A stretch of 64,000 bases of DNA. It comes from Tigheibacillus halophilus. Lineage in GTDB: Bacteria; Bacillota; Bacilli; Bacillales; Amphibacillaceae. Where the stretch lies: the NCBI RefSeq assembly GCF_042683165.1, contig NZ_JBHUIZ010000018.1:186001-250000 (forward strand), in the 5' to 3' direction. The notes under the pieces were generated by a model, which made no database searches, was not told the DNA's origin, and saw only the letters and a program-made list of their open reading frames with translations. This document shows, one piece after another, positions 52,720-61,774 of this stretch; the stretch's first letter is position 1; each line of letters opens with the position of its first letter. A program made the translations under genes and the position numbers.

Positions 52720-54300
52720 ATGAATAAAGAAGATTTGGTTGCACCACAGCAATATAATATTGTCATGGAAGTGGAGCGTTTTGCCAAAAATGAGGAGAAA
52801 TTGGCATTGATATGGCAAGATGAGACAGGACATCAAAAGAAGATCACCTATCGGAATCTGTTGAAAAACGTAAATAAAATTGGTAATGCCTTCTTAGAGA
52901 ACGGCTTACATCGCGGCGATAAAATACTTGTGATGATTCCTCGTTTAATCGATGCTTATGAAGTATACTTAGCTGCCTTGAAAACAGGTATCATCATCAT
53001 TCCAAGCTCGGAAATGCTTAAAACAAAAGACTTGCAGTACCGTGTGACTCATGGTGAAGTCAGAGGCATTGTCAGTTATTACCCTTTTGTGGATCAATAT
53101 AAAGGTATCCGCGAATACAGCGACATAGTGAAGTTCTCAGTCGGGAATTCAAAGGATACGGATTGGTTGGACTTAAACGCACTAAAGGTACAAGCCTCCG
53201 ACCAGTTGGAAATTGCGGATACAAGTAAGGATGATATTGCCTTTTTACCATATACTTCTGGAACGACCGGTGATCCGAAAGGGGTTGTTCACACACATGG
53301 GTGGGGATTTGCCCATTTGAAAACAGCTGCTGAGAATTGGCTTTGTCTGACCAAGGACGATACTGTTTGGGCAACTGCGGCTCCTGGCTGGCAAAAATGG
53401 ATATGGAGCCCATTCTTGTCTGTATTAGGTTCTGGTGCAACAGGGTTTATATATAATGGGAAGTTTGATGCAAAAACATATCTTGGTTTGCTGGAGGAAA
53501 ATGCAATCAACGTACTTTGCTGCACACCAACAGAATACCGTTTAATGGCTAAAGTGAACAATTTGAAGGACTATCATCTGCCGGCATTACATAGCGCTGT
53601 TTCTGCAGGAGAGCCGCTGAATGTGGAAGTGATCAACACATTCCGCAAGCATTTTAATGTGACAGTTCGAGATGGCTATGGTCAAACAGAAAATACTTTG
53701 TTGCTCGGATTCATGAAGGGGATGGATGTCAAACCTGGCTCAATGGGGAAGCCAACCCCAGGTAATGAGGTGGAGATCATTGATGGGAATGGTCAGCCAG
53801 TTCCAAATGGAGAAGTCGGAGACATTGCAGTTAAACTAGACTGTCCCGCGTTGTTTCGCGAGTATTACAAGGATGAAGAGAGAACATCCATGGCTAAGAG
53901 AGGCAATTATTATGTCACCGGTGACCAAGCAAAAAAAGATGTTGACGGTTATTTTTGGTTTGAAGGCCGCAGTGATGACATCATTATCAGCTCAGGTTAT
54001 ACAATCGGGCCGTTCGAGGTAGAAGATGCGCTGGTCAAACATCCAAAAGTGCAAGAATGTGCGGTTGTTGCAAGCCCCCATGAAATACGCGGAAACATTG
54101 TGAAGGCGTTTGTTGTACTGCGTGAAGGCGTTGTTGAATCGGTGGAGTTGATCAAAGAATTACAGAATCACGTCAAAAATGCAACTGCTCCATATAAATA
54201 TCCAAGAGAAATTGAATTTATCACGGAATTGCCAAAGACGACCTCGGGGAAAATCAGAAGGGTTGTATTAAGGCACAAAGAACAACTGAAGCAAGTGTAA
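52720..54300 (+). CDS. Acyl-CoA synthetase, MbcS/YtcI type
   Basis: A 526-residue ANL-superfamily enzyme that activates a carboxylic acid with ATP and CoA. Phosphate loop YTSGTTGDPKG near residue 185, DGYGQTE near residue 325, VTGDQAKKDVDGYFWFEGRSDD near residue 405, and the catalytic lysine in PKTTSGKIRR near the end. Overall pattern fits the medium- and branched-chain acyl-CoA synthetases of Bacillus rather than acetyl-CoA synthetase. ATG 52720 follows GGTGGGAGTG; the longer TTG frame lacks a site. Confidence 0.8.
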   Translation: MNKEDLVAPQQYNIVMEVERFAKNEEKLALIWQDETGHQKKITYRNLLKNVNKIGNAFLENGLHRGDKILVMIPRLIDAYEVYLAALKTGIIIIPSSEMLKTKDLQYRVTHGEVRGIVSYYPFVDQYKGIREYSDIVKFSVGNSKDTDWLDLNALKVQASDQLEIADTSKDDIAFLPYTSGTTGDPKGVVHTHGWGFAHLKTAAENWLCLTKDDTVWATAAPGWQKWIWSPFLSVLGSGATGFIYNGKFDAKTYLGLLEENAINVLCCTPTEYRLMAKVNNLKDYHLPALHSAVSAGEPLNVEVINTFRKHFNVTVRDGYGQTENTLLLGFMKGMDVKPGSMGKPTPGNEVEIIDGNGQPVPNGEVGDIAVKLDCPALFREYYKDEERTSMAKRGNYYVTGDQAKKDVDGYFWFEGRSDDIIISSGYTIGPFEVEDALVKHPKVQECAVVASPHEIRGNIVKAFVVLREGVVESVELIKELQNHVKNATAPYKYPREIEFITELPKTTSGKIRRVVLRHKEQLKQV

Positions 54301-54348
54301 AAAAGCTTACGTCACTTAGTAAAGACGCATGCAGCAAACAATAAGGAG

Positions 54349-54386
54349 AAGGTGGATTTTGTCACAGCGGACGGAATCCACCTTTT
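54349..54386 (+). terminator. Terminator after the acyl-CoA synthetase gene
   Basis: AAGGTGGATT (54349-54358) pairs with AATCCACCTT (54375-54384), followed by a short T-rich stretch. Confidence 0.7.
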
Positions 54387-54548
54387 ATTTGTAAATTGGA
54401 CAATGTATAAAGTCTATTTCTTCACCTATACGTGGCATAGCAGTTTTCGCAAGTTTAAAGTTAGCGAAATCTGGGAATCAGATATAGTAGCGTCCGCTAA
54501 ACCATATAAGTGTTTGCTATTTATCAGCAAGAAAATCATACCTTAGAC

Positions 54549-54730
54549 TTGCATTTGTGTATCCAGGCTATTATAATGAAATCAAAGGTCAAAGAAAGTC
54601 AAAGTCAATAACCTTTATCCATGGCCTCACCGGTATTTCACTGGATTGTCAGTAAAAAATTACTACAAAACGCTTGAAAGTCAAAGAAGGTCAGAGTATA
54701 ATGATATGTGTAAGGTCAAAGATAGTCAAA
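54549..54730 (+). promoter_or_regulatory. Two sigma-A promoters and three CtsR boxes controlling clpE
   Basis: P1: TTGCAT (54549-54554), 17 bases, TATAAT (54572-54577). P2: TTGAAA (54674-54679), 17 bases, TATAAT (54697-54702). CtsR heptad pairs with 3-base spacing: GGTCAAA-GAA-AGTCAAA (54587-54603), AGTCAAA-GAA-GGTCAGA (54679-54695, inside the P2 spacer), and GGTCAAA-GAT-AGTCAAA (54714-54730). Boxes 1 and 3 carry an extra trailing GTCAA. CtsR represses class III heat-shock genes. Confidence 0.9.
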
Positions 54731-54784
54731 GTCAAAAAATGATTGTTTTAGTTTATGAAGATACAATTCAAGGAGGAATGGAAT

Positions 54785-56944
54785 ATGAAATGTCAAAAAT
54801 GTGGTGTCAATGACGCAAATGTTAACATGGCTATGCAAATGAATGGCCAGAAAATGCAATTGCACCTTTGCAATTCATGTTTCAATGAAATACAAAATCA
54901 AATGATGAATAATTCCGATGGATTCTTTTCTAATCCATTCTTTGGTGGAAATGAAAATGATGATATATTTGCGAATAATTTTTTCCAAGGTAACGCTAGC
55001 GGAGGTGCACAAGCAGGAACAAGAACTCAGCAGCGGGCAGGCAATGGCAATAATGGTCTGCTGGATCAGCTCGGAAAAAACATCACTGATGCTGCCCGGG
55101 CCGGTTTGATTGATCCAGTTATCGGTCGTGATCTGGAAGTTAAACGTGTCATTGAAACATTGAATAGAAGAAATAAAAACAATCCTGTGCTAATAGGTGA
55201 ATCTGGTGTTGGTAAAACTGCTATAGCAGAAGGTTTGGCATTGAAAATTGTTGAAGGCAATGTGCCTGCAAAATTGATGAATAAAGAAGTGTATTTGCTG
55301 GATGTTGCTTCACTTGTCGCCAATACAGGTATCCGGGGACAATTCGAAGAAAGAATGAAGCAATTGATCCAAGAATTGCAGCAACGCAAAAACGTTATCT
55401 TGTTTGTTGATGAAATCCATTTGCTTGTTGGCGCAGGTACTGCGGAGAGCTCGCAAATGGATGCCGGTAATATTTTGAAGCCAGCACTTGCACGTGGCGA
55501 ACTGCAATTGATCGGTGCAACCACATTAAAAGAATATCGACAGATTGAAAAAGATGCTGCATTGGAACGCCGTCTGCAGCCAATCACGGTCAAAGAACCA
55601 TCTGTTGACGAAGCCGTTCAAATTTTGCAAGGCATCAAGGAACGTTATGAAAAATTCCATGAAGTACGTTATTCTGATGACGCCGTCAAAGCATTTGTCA
55701 CATTATCACAGCGCTACATTCAAGATCGTTTCCTGCCAGACAAAGCCATTGATTTGATGGATGAAGTAGGTTCGCGTTTGAACTTGAAAAACGCCGCGAA
55801 AGACTCCGGAACGATTGAACAGCGTCTGGCAGAAATCACAAAAGAAAAAGAAGCCGCAGCCGAAAAAGAAGACTACGAAAAAGCTGCCAACCTGAGATAT
55901 CAGGAAATCCAGCTGCAAAAACAACTGGAAAAAGCAAATGGTGAGGAAGCAGTCATTGATGTTGATATATCTGATATCGAATTGATTGTTGAAGAAAAGA
56001 CCGGTATTCCTGTTACAAAATTGCAAGCTGATGAGCAGGAACAAATGAAAAATCTGGCTGAAAACATGCACAAAAAAGTAATTGGACAAGGTAAAGCGGT
56101 GGAAAAAGTGGCTAAAGCAATTCGCAGAAGCCGCGCCGGTTTGAAATCTAAATACCGTCCTATTGGATCGTTCCTATTTGTTGGGCCAACTGGAGTCGGT
56201 AAAACAGAGCTGACGAAAGTGCTTGCAGAAGAATTGTTTGGCTCCCGGGATTCACTGATCAGACTAGACATGAGTGAATATATGGAGAAACACTCGGTGT
56301 CTAAAATTATCGGTTCACCTCCAGGCTATGTAGGTCATGAGGAAGCTGGTCAGCTGACAGAGCGCGTCCGTCGCAATCCTTATTCCATCATTTTGTTGGA
56401 TGAAATTGAAAAAGCTCATCCTGATGTGCAGAATATGTTCCTGCAAATTATGGAAGACGGTCACCTAACCGACTCTCACGGCCGGACTGTCAGCTTCAAG
56501 GATACAGTCATTATCATGACAAGTAATGCTGGGACAGGTGTAAAACAAATCAATGTTGGCTTCCATAATGAAGGCCATGAATCGATTTCCACTTTGGAAA
56601 ATCTCAGTGCTTATTTCAAACCTGAATTCTTAAACCGATTCGATTCAATTATTGAATTCAATGAACTAAGTGAGGATAATTTGGTTCACATCGTTGATTT
56701 GCTGCTGGATGAATTACAAGACAGAATGACTGACAGTAACATGAAAATCCATTTGTCAGATGAAGCGAAGCACCATTTGGCTCATATTGGCTATGACAAA
56801 CGTTTTGGTGCACGCCCATTGCGCCGTGTCATCCAGGATAAAATCGAGGATCCATTGACTGATTTGATACTGGATGCCGATGAACCAATTGAAACCGTGA
56901 ATGTAGTTGTGAAAGACAAAGAACTTGTTGTTGAAAAAGCATAA
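54785..56944 (+). CDS. clpE: ATP-dependent Clp protease ATP-binding subunit ClpE
   Basis: A 719-residue Hsp100 unfoldase. The N-terminal zinc finger (Cys3, Cys6, Cys29, Cys32) is specific to ClpE. A flexible Asn/Gly/Gln-rich linker precedes AAA module 1 (Walker A GESGVGKTAIAEG), a UVR-type middle coiled coil (EKEAAAEKEDYEKAANLRYQEIQ), and AAA module 2 (Walker A GPTGVGKTELTK, Walker B ILLDEIEKAHPDV). It works with ClpP on misfolded proteins. ATG 54785 follows AAGGAGG. Heat-shock control through CtsR is evident upstream. Confidence 0.95.
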   Translation: MKCQKCGVNDANVNMAMQMNGQKMQLHLCNSCFNEIQNQMMNNSDGFFSNPFFGGNENDDIFANNFFQGNASGGAQAGTRTQQRAGNGNNGLLDQLGKNITDAARAGLIDPVIGRDLEVKRVIETLNRRNKNNPVLIGESGVGKTAIAEGLALKIVEGNVPAKLMNKEVYLLDVASLVANTGIRGQFEERMKQLIQELQQRKNVILFVDEIHLLVGAGTAESSQMDAGNILKPALARGELQLIGATTLKEYRQIEKDAALERRLQPITVKEPSVDEAVQILQGIKERYEKFHEVRYSDDAVKAFVTLSQRYIQDRFLPDKAIDLMDEVGSRLNLKNAAKDSGTIEQRLAEITKEKEAAAEKEDYEKAANLRYQEIQLQKQLEKANGEEAVIDVDISDIELIVEEKTGIPVTKLQADEQEQMKNLAENMHKKVIGQGKAVEKVAKAIRRSRAGLKSKYRPIGSFLFVGPTGVGKTELTKVLAEELFGSRDSLIRLDMSEYMEKHSVSKIIGSPPGYVGHEEAGQLTERVRRNPYSIILLDEIEKAHPDVQNMFLQIMEDGHLTDSHGRTVSFKDTVIIMTSNAGTGVKQINVGFHNEGHESISTLENLSAYFKPEFLNRFDSIIEFNELSEDNLVHIVDLLLDELQDRMTDSNMKIHLSDEAKHHLAHIGYDKRFGARPLRRVIQDKIEDPLTDLILDADEPIETVNVVVKDKELVVEKA

Positions 56945-56958
56945 CTGTAACAAATAGG

Positions 56959-56986
56959 AACCACTGCCGCTGTGCAGTGGTTTTTT
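56959..56986 (+). terminator. Terminator after clpE
   Basis: AACCACTGC pairs with GCAGTGGTT around CGCTGT, followed by TTTT. Confidence 0.85.
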
Positions 56987-57160
56987 CTGTCTTGAACAGC
57001 CTGAACTGTTGCCCGAATCGAGGAGAATTGACAAATTTTATATGACTCCATGTGGAACGTATTACGATAAATTCGCTGATAATTCATCAAAACCAGGGCA
57101 AAACTAATGGTATGATTTTTACACTATACTTGAAATGGAATTATTGAAGGAGAGTTTGCC

Positions 57161-58036
57161 ATGCGGATTCGCCACTATGTCTTGATTTATGGCATGATCG
57201 TTTTCTTGGTTTTCGTTCCAATACGGTCTGGCGCATCAGCCCAGGTACCAAGCATGAAAATGCATTTTATCAATGTGGGGCAAGGAGACAGTATTTTCAT
57301 CCAAACCCCCAGAAAGAAAAACATATTGATCGATGGCGGACCACCAGATGCGGGCAACAAGGTAGTAAGTTATTTAAAGAAACATCATGTGCGGGAAATT
57401 GATTTGCTGATCTCCACTCACCCCGATATTGACCATATTGGCGGGCTCCCATATGTCCTGAAAAAAATCAAAACAAAACAAATCCTTGATTCGGGCAAAT
57501 TGTACAATACGAAGACATATTTAAAATACATGGAGGAGATCAGCCAACAAAGTATCCCTATCCGTGTTGCCAAGGAGAATGAAAAACTGGATATTGATCC
57601 GTCCTTGCAAATACAGGTATTGAATACGTATAAGAAACCAAAAACCAATAATCAGTCATCAATCGCATTGAAAGTCAGCTACGAGCGAATGGATTTCTTG
57701 CTGATGAGTGATGTGGACCGTAAGCAAGAGAAAAGAATTGTTAAGAAATACAATGTACGCTCTGAAGTGTTGAAAGTGCCGCATCATGGCTCGAACACTA
57801 GCAGTTCCATGTCTTTTTTACAGGCAGTCAATCCACAAGTGGCTATCATTACCTACAGTAAAACAAATGATTACGGTCATCCTGTTAATCGGGTGATCAG
57901 CAATTTGAACAGGCTACAAACTGAGATTTATTCCACTGCTGTTTTTGGAGATATTGTTGTTCAAGCAACTGGCAGCGACTACTATATACTGCCGCAAAGA
58001 ACACCGGAAGATGGAATGACCGAGAAAATCAGCTGA
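57161..58036 (+). CDS. Secreted metallo-beta-lactamase-fold protein (ComEC C-domain-like)
   Basis: A 291-residue protein with an N-terminal signal or anchor (residues 5-26, then GASAQV). The MBL-fold domain starts MKMHFINVGQGDSIFIQTPRKKNILIDGG; metal ligands are in STHPDIDHIGG (motif HxxxDH), and VPHHGSNTSSS is the ComEC/Rec2-type motif. Such stand-alone domains may act as extracellular nucleases or phosphodiesterases; activity is unproven. AAGGAGAG precedes the ATG. A terminator follows. Confidence 0.8.
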   Translation: MRIRHYVLIYGMIVFLVFVPIRSGASAQVPSMKMHFINVGQGDSIFIQTPRKKNILIDGGPPDAGNKVVSYLKKHHVREIDLLISTHPDIDHIGGLPYVLKKIKTKQILDSGKLYNTKTYLKYMEEISQQSIPIRVAKENEKLDIDPSLQIQVLNTYKKPKTNNQSSIALKVSYERMDFLLMSDVDRKQEKRIVKKYNVRSEVLKVPHHGSNTSSSMSFLQAVNPQVAIITYSKTNDYGHPVNRVISNLNRLQTEIYSTAVFGDIVVQATGSDYYILPQRTPEDGMTEKIS

Positions 58037-58062
58037 ATAAAAAGCTTTGGCCTTTAACAGAT

Positions 58063-58097
58063 AAGAGCTGTATAACTTTAATATATGCAGCTCTTTT
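58063..58097 (+). terminator. Terminator after the MBL-fold gene
   Basis: AAGAGCTG pairs with CAGCTCTT around a longer AT-rich loop (with extra TATA pairs), followed by TTTT. Confidence 0.75.
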
Positions 58098-58157
58098 TGC
58101 AGGCGTAAAAATTTGATCTAAAAATATTGAAAATGCAGTTGATTTTTAGCTGTACTT

Positions 58158-58195
58158 GTTATATGGTTAATTACATAAGTAACTAACTATATAAC
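58158..58195 (+). promoter_or_regulatory. Large operator palindrome of the GntR/ABC operon
   Basis: A 38-base near-perfect palindrome: the 17-base left arm (58158-58174, starting GTTATATGG) and the right arm (58179-58195, ending CTATATAAC) match at 15 of 17 positions around ATAA. It overlaps the probable -10 of a TTGATT-17-TATGGT promoter (58139-58167) and lies 15 bases before the GntR gene. Autoregulation by that GntR protein is the likely purpose. Confidence 0.75.
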
Positions 58196-58210
58196 TCAGG
58201 TGATAAATTG

Positions 58211-58582
58211 ATGAAGAGTAAATTAGATGAGAGCAAGCCAATTTTTTTGCAAATAAAGGAAGAGCTGGAGGATGCAATCATGAGTGAAGCTATAAAAACA
58301 GACGAGCGGGTCCCCTCCACAAATGAGTTCGCACATTTCTATAAAATCAACCCGGCCACAGCTGCTAAAGGTATCAATGAACTGGTTGCTGAAGGGATTT
58401 TATATAAACGAAGGGGCGTCGGCATGTTTGTCTCCGACAAAGCTAGAGAAATCATTACTGGAAAGCGGAAGGAAAGTTTTTATGAAAACTTCGTTCTGCC
58501 ATTAAAGGAAGAAGCAGCCAAACTGCATATTGAAACGATTGAACTGGTAGAAATGTTAAAAAAAGGGGAGAGTAGATCTTGA
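58211..58582 (+). CDS. GntR-family regulator, YtrA subfamily
   Basis: A 123-residue regulator with an N-terminal winged helix (PIFLQIKEELEDAIMSEAIKTDERVPSTNEFAHFYKINPATAAKGINELVAEGILYKRRGVGMFV) and only a short helical C-terminal part, as in YtrA. Members control linked ABC transporters and often sense wall-active antibiotics. ATG 58211 follows AGGTGAT. Its stop overlaps the TTG start of the ATPase gene, so the two are coupled. Confidence 0.85.
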   Translation: MKSKLDESKPIFLQIKEELEDAIMSEAIKTDERVPSTNEFAHFYKINPATAAKGINELVAEGILYKRRGVGMFVSDKAREIITGKRKESFYENFVLPLKEEAAKLHIETIELVEMLKKGESRS

Positions 58583-59436
58583 AAATAGTTGTGAAGGGTC
58601 TGACAAGGAAATATGGGGAAAAGCTGGCATTAAACAATGTCTCATTTACATTGGATGAGCCGAAAATATATGGGTTGCTCGGAAGAAACGGGGCTGGAAA
58701 AACGACATTTATGGAAATACTTTCTGGATATAAACTGGCCAGCAGTGGCCAGATATTGGTTGATGATGAAGATCCGTTTGACAACCAGCGATTGACCGAA
58801 TCGATATGCTTGATCAAAGACACGAATAATTTTAAGCCTGAATTGAAAGTGAAGCATATTTTGCGAATGTACTCCTACTTTTATCCAACTTGGGATGCTG
58901 CGCTTGCGGAAGAATTGATAGATGTCTATCAATTGAATCGCAACTCTAAAGTAAAGGCCCTGTCTAAAGGCATGGAATCGGCACTTGGTATTATCGTCGG
59001 TTTGGCAAGTAAAGCTCCGATTACTATATTTGACGAACCGTACGTTGGATTGGATGCTTCTGCAAGAAAGAAGTTCTATGAAATATTAATGGAAGAGTAT
59101 GAAGCTAAAAAACGAACCATTATTTTATCAACACATTTAATAGATGAAGTCAGTCTGCTATTTGAAGAAGTTTTGATATTGCAGGAAGGTTCCATCATTT
59201 TGCAGGAAAATGCGGAGGTTTTACGAAATAATGCCTGTGCAGTCACTGGACCCAAGCATGAAGTGGAGGCATTTTTGACAGATAAAGAAATCATTGGCAA
59301 AAAAGAATTGGCTGGTATGATGACAGCTTATGTATTTGACAGCAAGCATGCGGCGCAAAGGCAAGGGCTGCAAGTGGATGGTGTTCCGATTCAGGACTTA
59401 ATGATCTATTTGACAGAAGGGCAAAGGGGGGCATAA
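58579..59436 (+). CDS. ABC transporter ATP-binding protein (YtrB type)
   Basis: A 285-residue ATPase with Walker A GRNGAGKTT near residue 38, a degenerate signature LSKGMESALGIIVGLASK in place of LSGGQ, Walker B ITIFDEPYVGLD, and the switch histidine in LSTHLIDE. A C-terminal regulatory part extends past residue 220. It energises the permease encoded next. TTG start after GGGGAG; it overlaps the GntR stop by four bases. Role likely in stress or antibiotic response, as for YtrABCDEF. Confidence 0.85.
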   Translation: MKIVVKGLTRKYGEKLALNNVSFTLDEPKIYGLLGRNGAGKTTFMEILSGYKLASSGQILVDDEDPFDNQRLTESICLIKDTNNFKPELKVKHILRMYSYFYPTWDAALAEELIDVYQLNRNSKVKALSKGMESALGIIVGLASKAPITIFDEPYVGLDASARKKFYEILMEEYEAKKRTIILSTHLIDEVSLLFEEVLILQEGSIILQENAEVLRNNACAVTGPKHEVEAFLTDKEIIGKKELAGMMTAYVFDSKHAAQRQGLQVDGVPIQDLMIYLTEGQRGA

Positions 59437-59438
59437 AA

Positions 59439-60134
59439 ATGGGCAGGCAAATCAAGGGACTGTTATATTTTTTCATCACAGACAGTATAAAGGCTTTAAC
59501 CATATTTTGGGGCATATTGACGGGGACAATCATTATATCAACGATCATCGCTTTTGCGATCGTGGATGTGGCAGATACAAAAATGATATTTGCTATTCCG
59601 GCAGTACTGTACATTTTTTGTGCTATTTATGGTTTTAAGGTAGCAGCAAATCTAATTCCATTTTCCATCAGGATGGGGGCAACCCGTAAAAATATATTCA
59701 TTAGCTTGGGGATCTTTTTCCTGGGATTGGCTATTTTTAAAGCGATTCTTGGCAGTACCATACAAACCGCTTTTACTTATTTGAATCGTGCTTTTGGTAT
59801 TGATACGTATGCTTTTCTCCATCCTGCACAGCTGCTGTCAGATACATGGTTAACAAGGGTAGCTATTGATACGTCAATGATGTTTTGTATTTTGTCAGTA
59901 TTGTTTTTGTTAGGGTTCATATATTACAGGTATGGCCTGTTCGCTGGCGGAACCATTCCGGCTATCATGTTTATTGTGCTTTTGCTGGGCATTTCTAAAG
60001 GTTGGATTCTTGATTATTTGGTCCATCTGTCGAATACCCTCACACTCGGATACTTTTTTGGAGTATTTGCCATAGGGGTTTTGATATATATGATAAGCTG
60101 GTTTATGACCAGAAATGTTACAGTAGCGAAATAA
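59439..60134 (+). CDS. ABC transporter permease, YtrC-like partner
   Basis: A 231-residue protein with six hydrophobic segments (GILTGTIIISTIIAFAIV, AIPAVLYIFCAIYGF and others). A cytoplasmic loop SIRMGATRKNIFISLG near residue 75 has the usual coupling-helix pattern of ABC-2-like permeases. It begins two bases after the ATPase stop, with GGGGGG inside the preceding gene. With the two upstream genes it forms a complete three-gene operon. Confidence 0.8.
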   Translation: MGRQIKGLLYFFITDSIKALTIFWGILTGTIIISTIIAFAIVDVADTKMIFAIPAVLYIFCAIYGFKVAANLIPFSIRMGATRKNIFISLGIFFLGLAIFKAILGSTIQTAFTYLNRAFGIDTYAFLHPAQLLSDTWLTRVAIDTSMMFCILSVLFLLGFIYYRYGLFAGGTIPAIMFIVLLLGISKGWILDYLVHLSNTLTLGYFFGVFAIGVLIYMISWFMTRNVTVAK

Positions 60135-60145
60135 TTACTCATATC

Positions 60146-60201
60146 AAAAAAAGCATCTGACCTTGACGCAGTTCATAGCTGCGCAATATCAGATGCTTTT
60201 T
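60146..60201. terminator. Bidirectional terminator
   Basis: AAAAAAGCATCTGA pairs with TCAGATGCTTTTT, and the loop carries a further GCAG/CTGC hairpin. It separates the convergent ABC operon and the DUF1648 operon. Confidence 0.85.
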
Positions 60202-60225
60202 CAATTGCGCCTGGGCGCAGCTTTG

Positions 60226-61332
60226 CTATGTTAATAAGAAGGGAAGAAGGATGGCAAGCCCAACAATACCAATCAGGAAAATCCATGAGAGCGGGTGTGC
60301 CCAATTGTTTGTCCAGCCGACTCCGAATCGTTTTTCCAAAAAGATTGATGGATCATTTCGGTTAAAATAAAATATACCAAGCTTCCAATGACGATCATCA
60401 TCCCGATCTAGTTTGCCTGATGAGCCAATGACGGAGCCCTGTACGGAAACCCTGCTGCCGCCCTGGCCAGTCGTAATGGAAAGAAAAATACAGCCAATAA
60501 CCGACAGTGCCGCAAATGCTATGATAGCCCAAGCTGACCATTTCACACTAATATTGTAAAACATGGCCAGTTGTGGAAGAGAAAACAGTGCTACCAGGCC
60601 ATTTCCCATCAATATCATAAACAGTGACCAGCGTCTGCGGAAAATAATATTTTGCTGTATAGCAATTTCTGCATTGGCGGCGTTAATTTGCTGCTTCGCT
60701 TTGTTGATGATAATGTTGACGAATAGGAACAGCGCTGTTAGATATACTTGCATGATCGGCATCATTAAGACGCTGCCGTAAGATTTGCTCGACCAGCCAT
60801 CAGGTTGGCCATGCAAGTCAAAATGGGTTGCAAATTTTTCCGGTATTTCATCGTATTTCATTAGGCTTAAAACAATCATCACAATAGCTATGAGAAAACC
60901 GATAAGATACCAGAGATGTGAATAGACAAGCTTGCCTTGTCGAAAGCCGGTGTTTACAGTGACTAATTGCGCTTTGCGGGTCCAGTCAGGATTTTGGATT
61001 TTCAAATTTTTCATCTGTCCATGAAAATACAAGTAAATAACAAACGAAAGAACCAAGTAGATAGATATGATGCATGCAAAGACAATGCCCATGACTGGGT
61101 TATCTTCATGATAATTCGGCATAAGAATGACTAATGCTACAGCGGTAAGCAATGATAACAAACCGGTCAGCCAAGTGTATTTTTTTCGCATGTTCCGCAG
61201 GGTTTCCTGCCTGTATGCCTCTTCGGGGATTGCAACGCCGAAGCTTTCTGTCTTACGTGTCCAATAAGGAATGAACATGGTCGATATGAAACAGGGAACA
61301 AGCACAGCCAAAAAAATAAGCGATAAAGTCAT
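60226..61332 (-). CDS. DUF1648/DUF5808-type membrane protein
   Basis: A 368-residue membrane protein with about eight helices. The segment KYDEIPEKFATHFDLHGQPDGWSSKS is the DUF1648 pattern seen in SdpI-like immunity or signalling proteins, and the C-terminal KLGIFYFNRNDPSIFLEKRFGVGWTNNWAHP is DUF5808-like. The function is unknown; control by a GntR protein in the same operon suggests an envelope-stress role. ATG 61332 follows GGAG by nine bases, next to the GntR stop. Confidence 0.75.
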   Translation of the reverse strand: MTLSLIFLAVLVPCFISTMFIPYWTRKTESFGVAIPEEAYRQETLRNMRKKYTWLTGLLSLLTAVALVILMPNYHEDNPVMGIVFACIISIYLVLSFVIYLYFHGQMKNLKIQNPDWTRKAQLVTVNTGFRQGKLVYSHLWYLIGFLIAIVMIVLSLMKYDEIPEKFATHFDLHGQPDGWSSKSYGSVLMMPIMQVYLTALFLFVNIIINKAKQQINAANAEIAIQQNIIFRRRWSLFMILMGNGLVALFSLPQLAMFYNISVKWSAWAIIAFAALSVIGCIFLSITTGQGGSRVSVQGSVIGSSGKLDRDDDRHWKLGIFYFNRNDPSIFLEKRFGVGWTNNWAHPLSWIFLIGIVGLAILLPFLLT

Positions 61333-61338
61333 CAGCAA

Positions 61339-61725
61339 TCACTCCTTCATGTGGTAAGAATCATATATTTTTTTGCAAAGGGATAAAAATTCATCCTTTG
61401 AAACATCACGGCAGATGGCTTCAGCAATGATGGGGTGCAATGAAGACTCCAGACGCTGAAAATATGCCTGATCTGCCTTGGCAACTCCATCGGGGTGGAT
61501 AACGACCCCTTTCTGTCGGTGGATTAAAATGAAACCTTCTTGTTTCAGCTGTTGGTAAGCTTTATTGACAGTGTGTAAATTGATGCCAAGGTCGGCTGCC
61601 ATTGCTCGAACAGATGGCAATGCTTCACCGGCAGATAGTTCTTTTTTAGCAATTCCGGCAATAATTTGTTGTTTCAGCTGTGTATAAATCGGTATGGTGG
61701 ATTCAAAATCAAGTGTAAGAAACAC
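61339..61725 (-). CDS. GntR-family regulator, YtrA subfamily
   Basis: A 128-residue regulator with a winged helix (PIYTQLKQQIIAGIAKKELSAGEALPSVRAMAADLGINLHTVNKAYQQLKQEGFILIHRQKGVVI) and a short helical tail. First gene of a two-gene minus-strand operon with the DUF1648 membrane protein. A GTTATAT-centred palindrome lies 31 bases upstream, which suggests autoregulation. GAAGGAGTG lies just before the ATG. Confidence 0.85.
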   Translation of the reverse strand: MFLTLDFESTIPIYTQLKQQIIAGIAKKELSAGEALPSVRAMAADLGINLHTVNKAYQQLKQEGFILIHRQKGVVIHPDGVAKADQAYFQRLESSLHPIIAEAICRDVSKDEFLSLCKKIYDSYHMKE

Positions 61726-61755
61726 ATGGATTCACACTCCTTCTCTGTTTCAACT

Positions 61756-61774
61756 GTTATATATATAATATAAC
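61756..61774 (-). promoter_or_regulatory. Operator palindrome before the second GntR gene
   Basis: GTTATATATATAATATAAC (19 bases) has arms GTTATAT and ATATAAC. The same arms end the larger palindrome before the other GntR operon at 58158-58195, so the two regulators may bind related sites. Confidence 0.6.

Noticed and set aside
54352..54546. 64-codon ORF between the acyl-CoA synthetase gene and clpE
   Set aside because: It overlaps the terminator stem of the upstream gene, and its composition is not protein-like. AAGGAG nearby is only four bases from the GTG.
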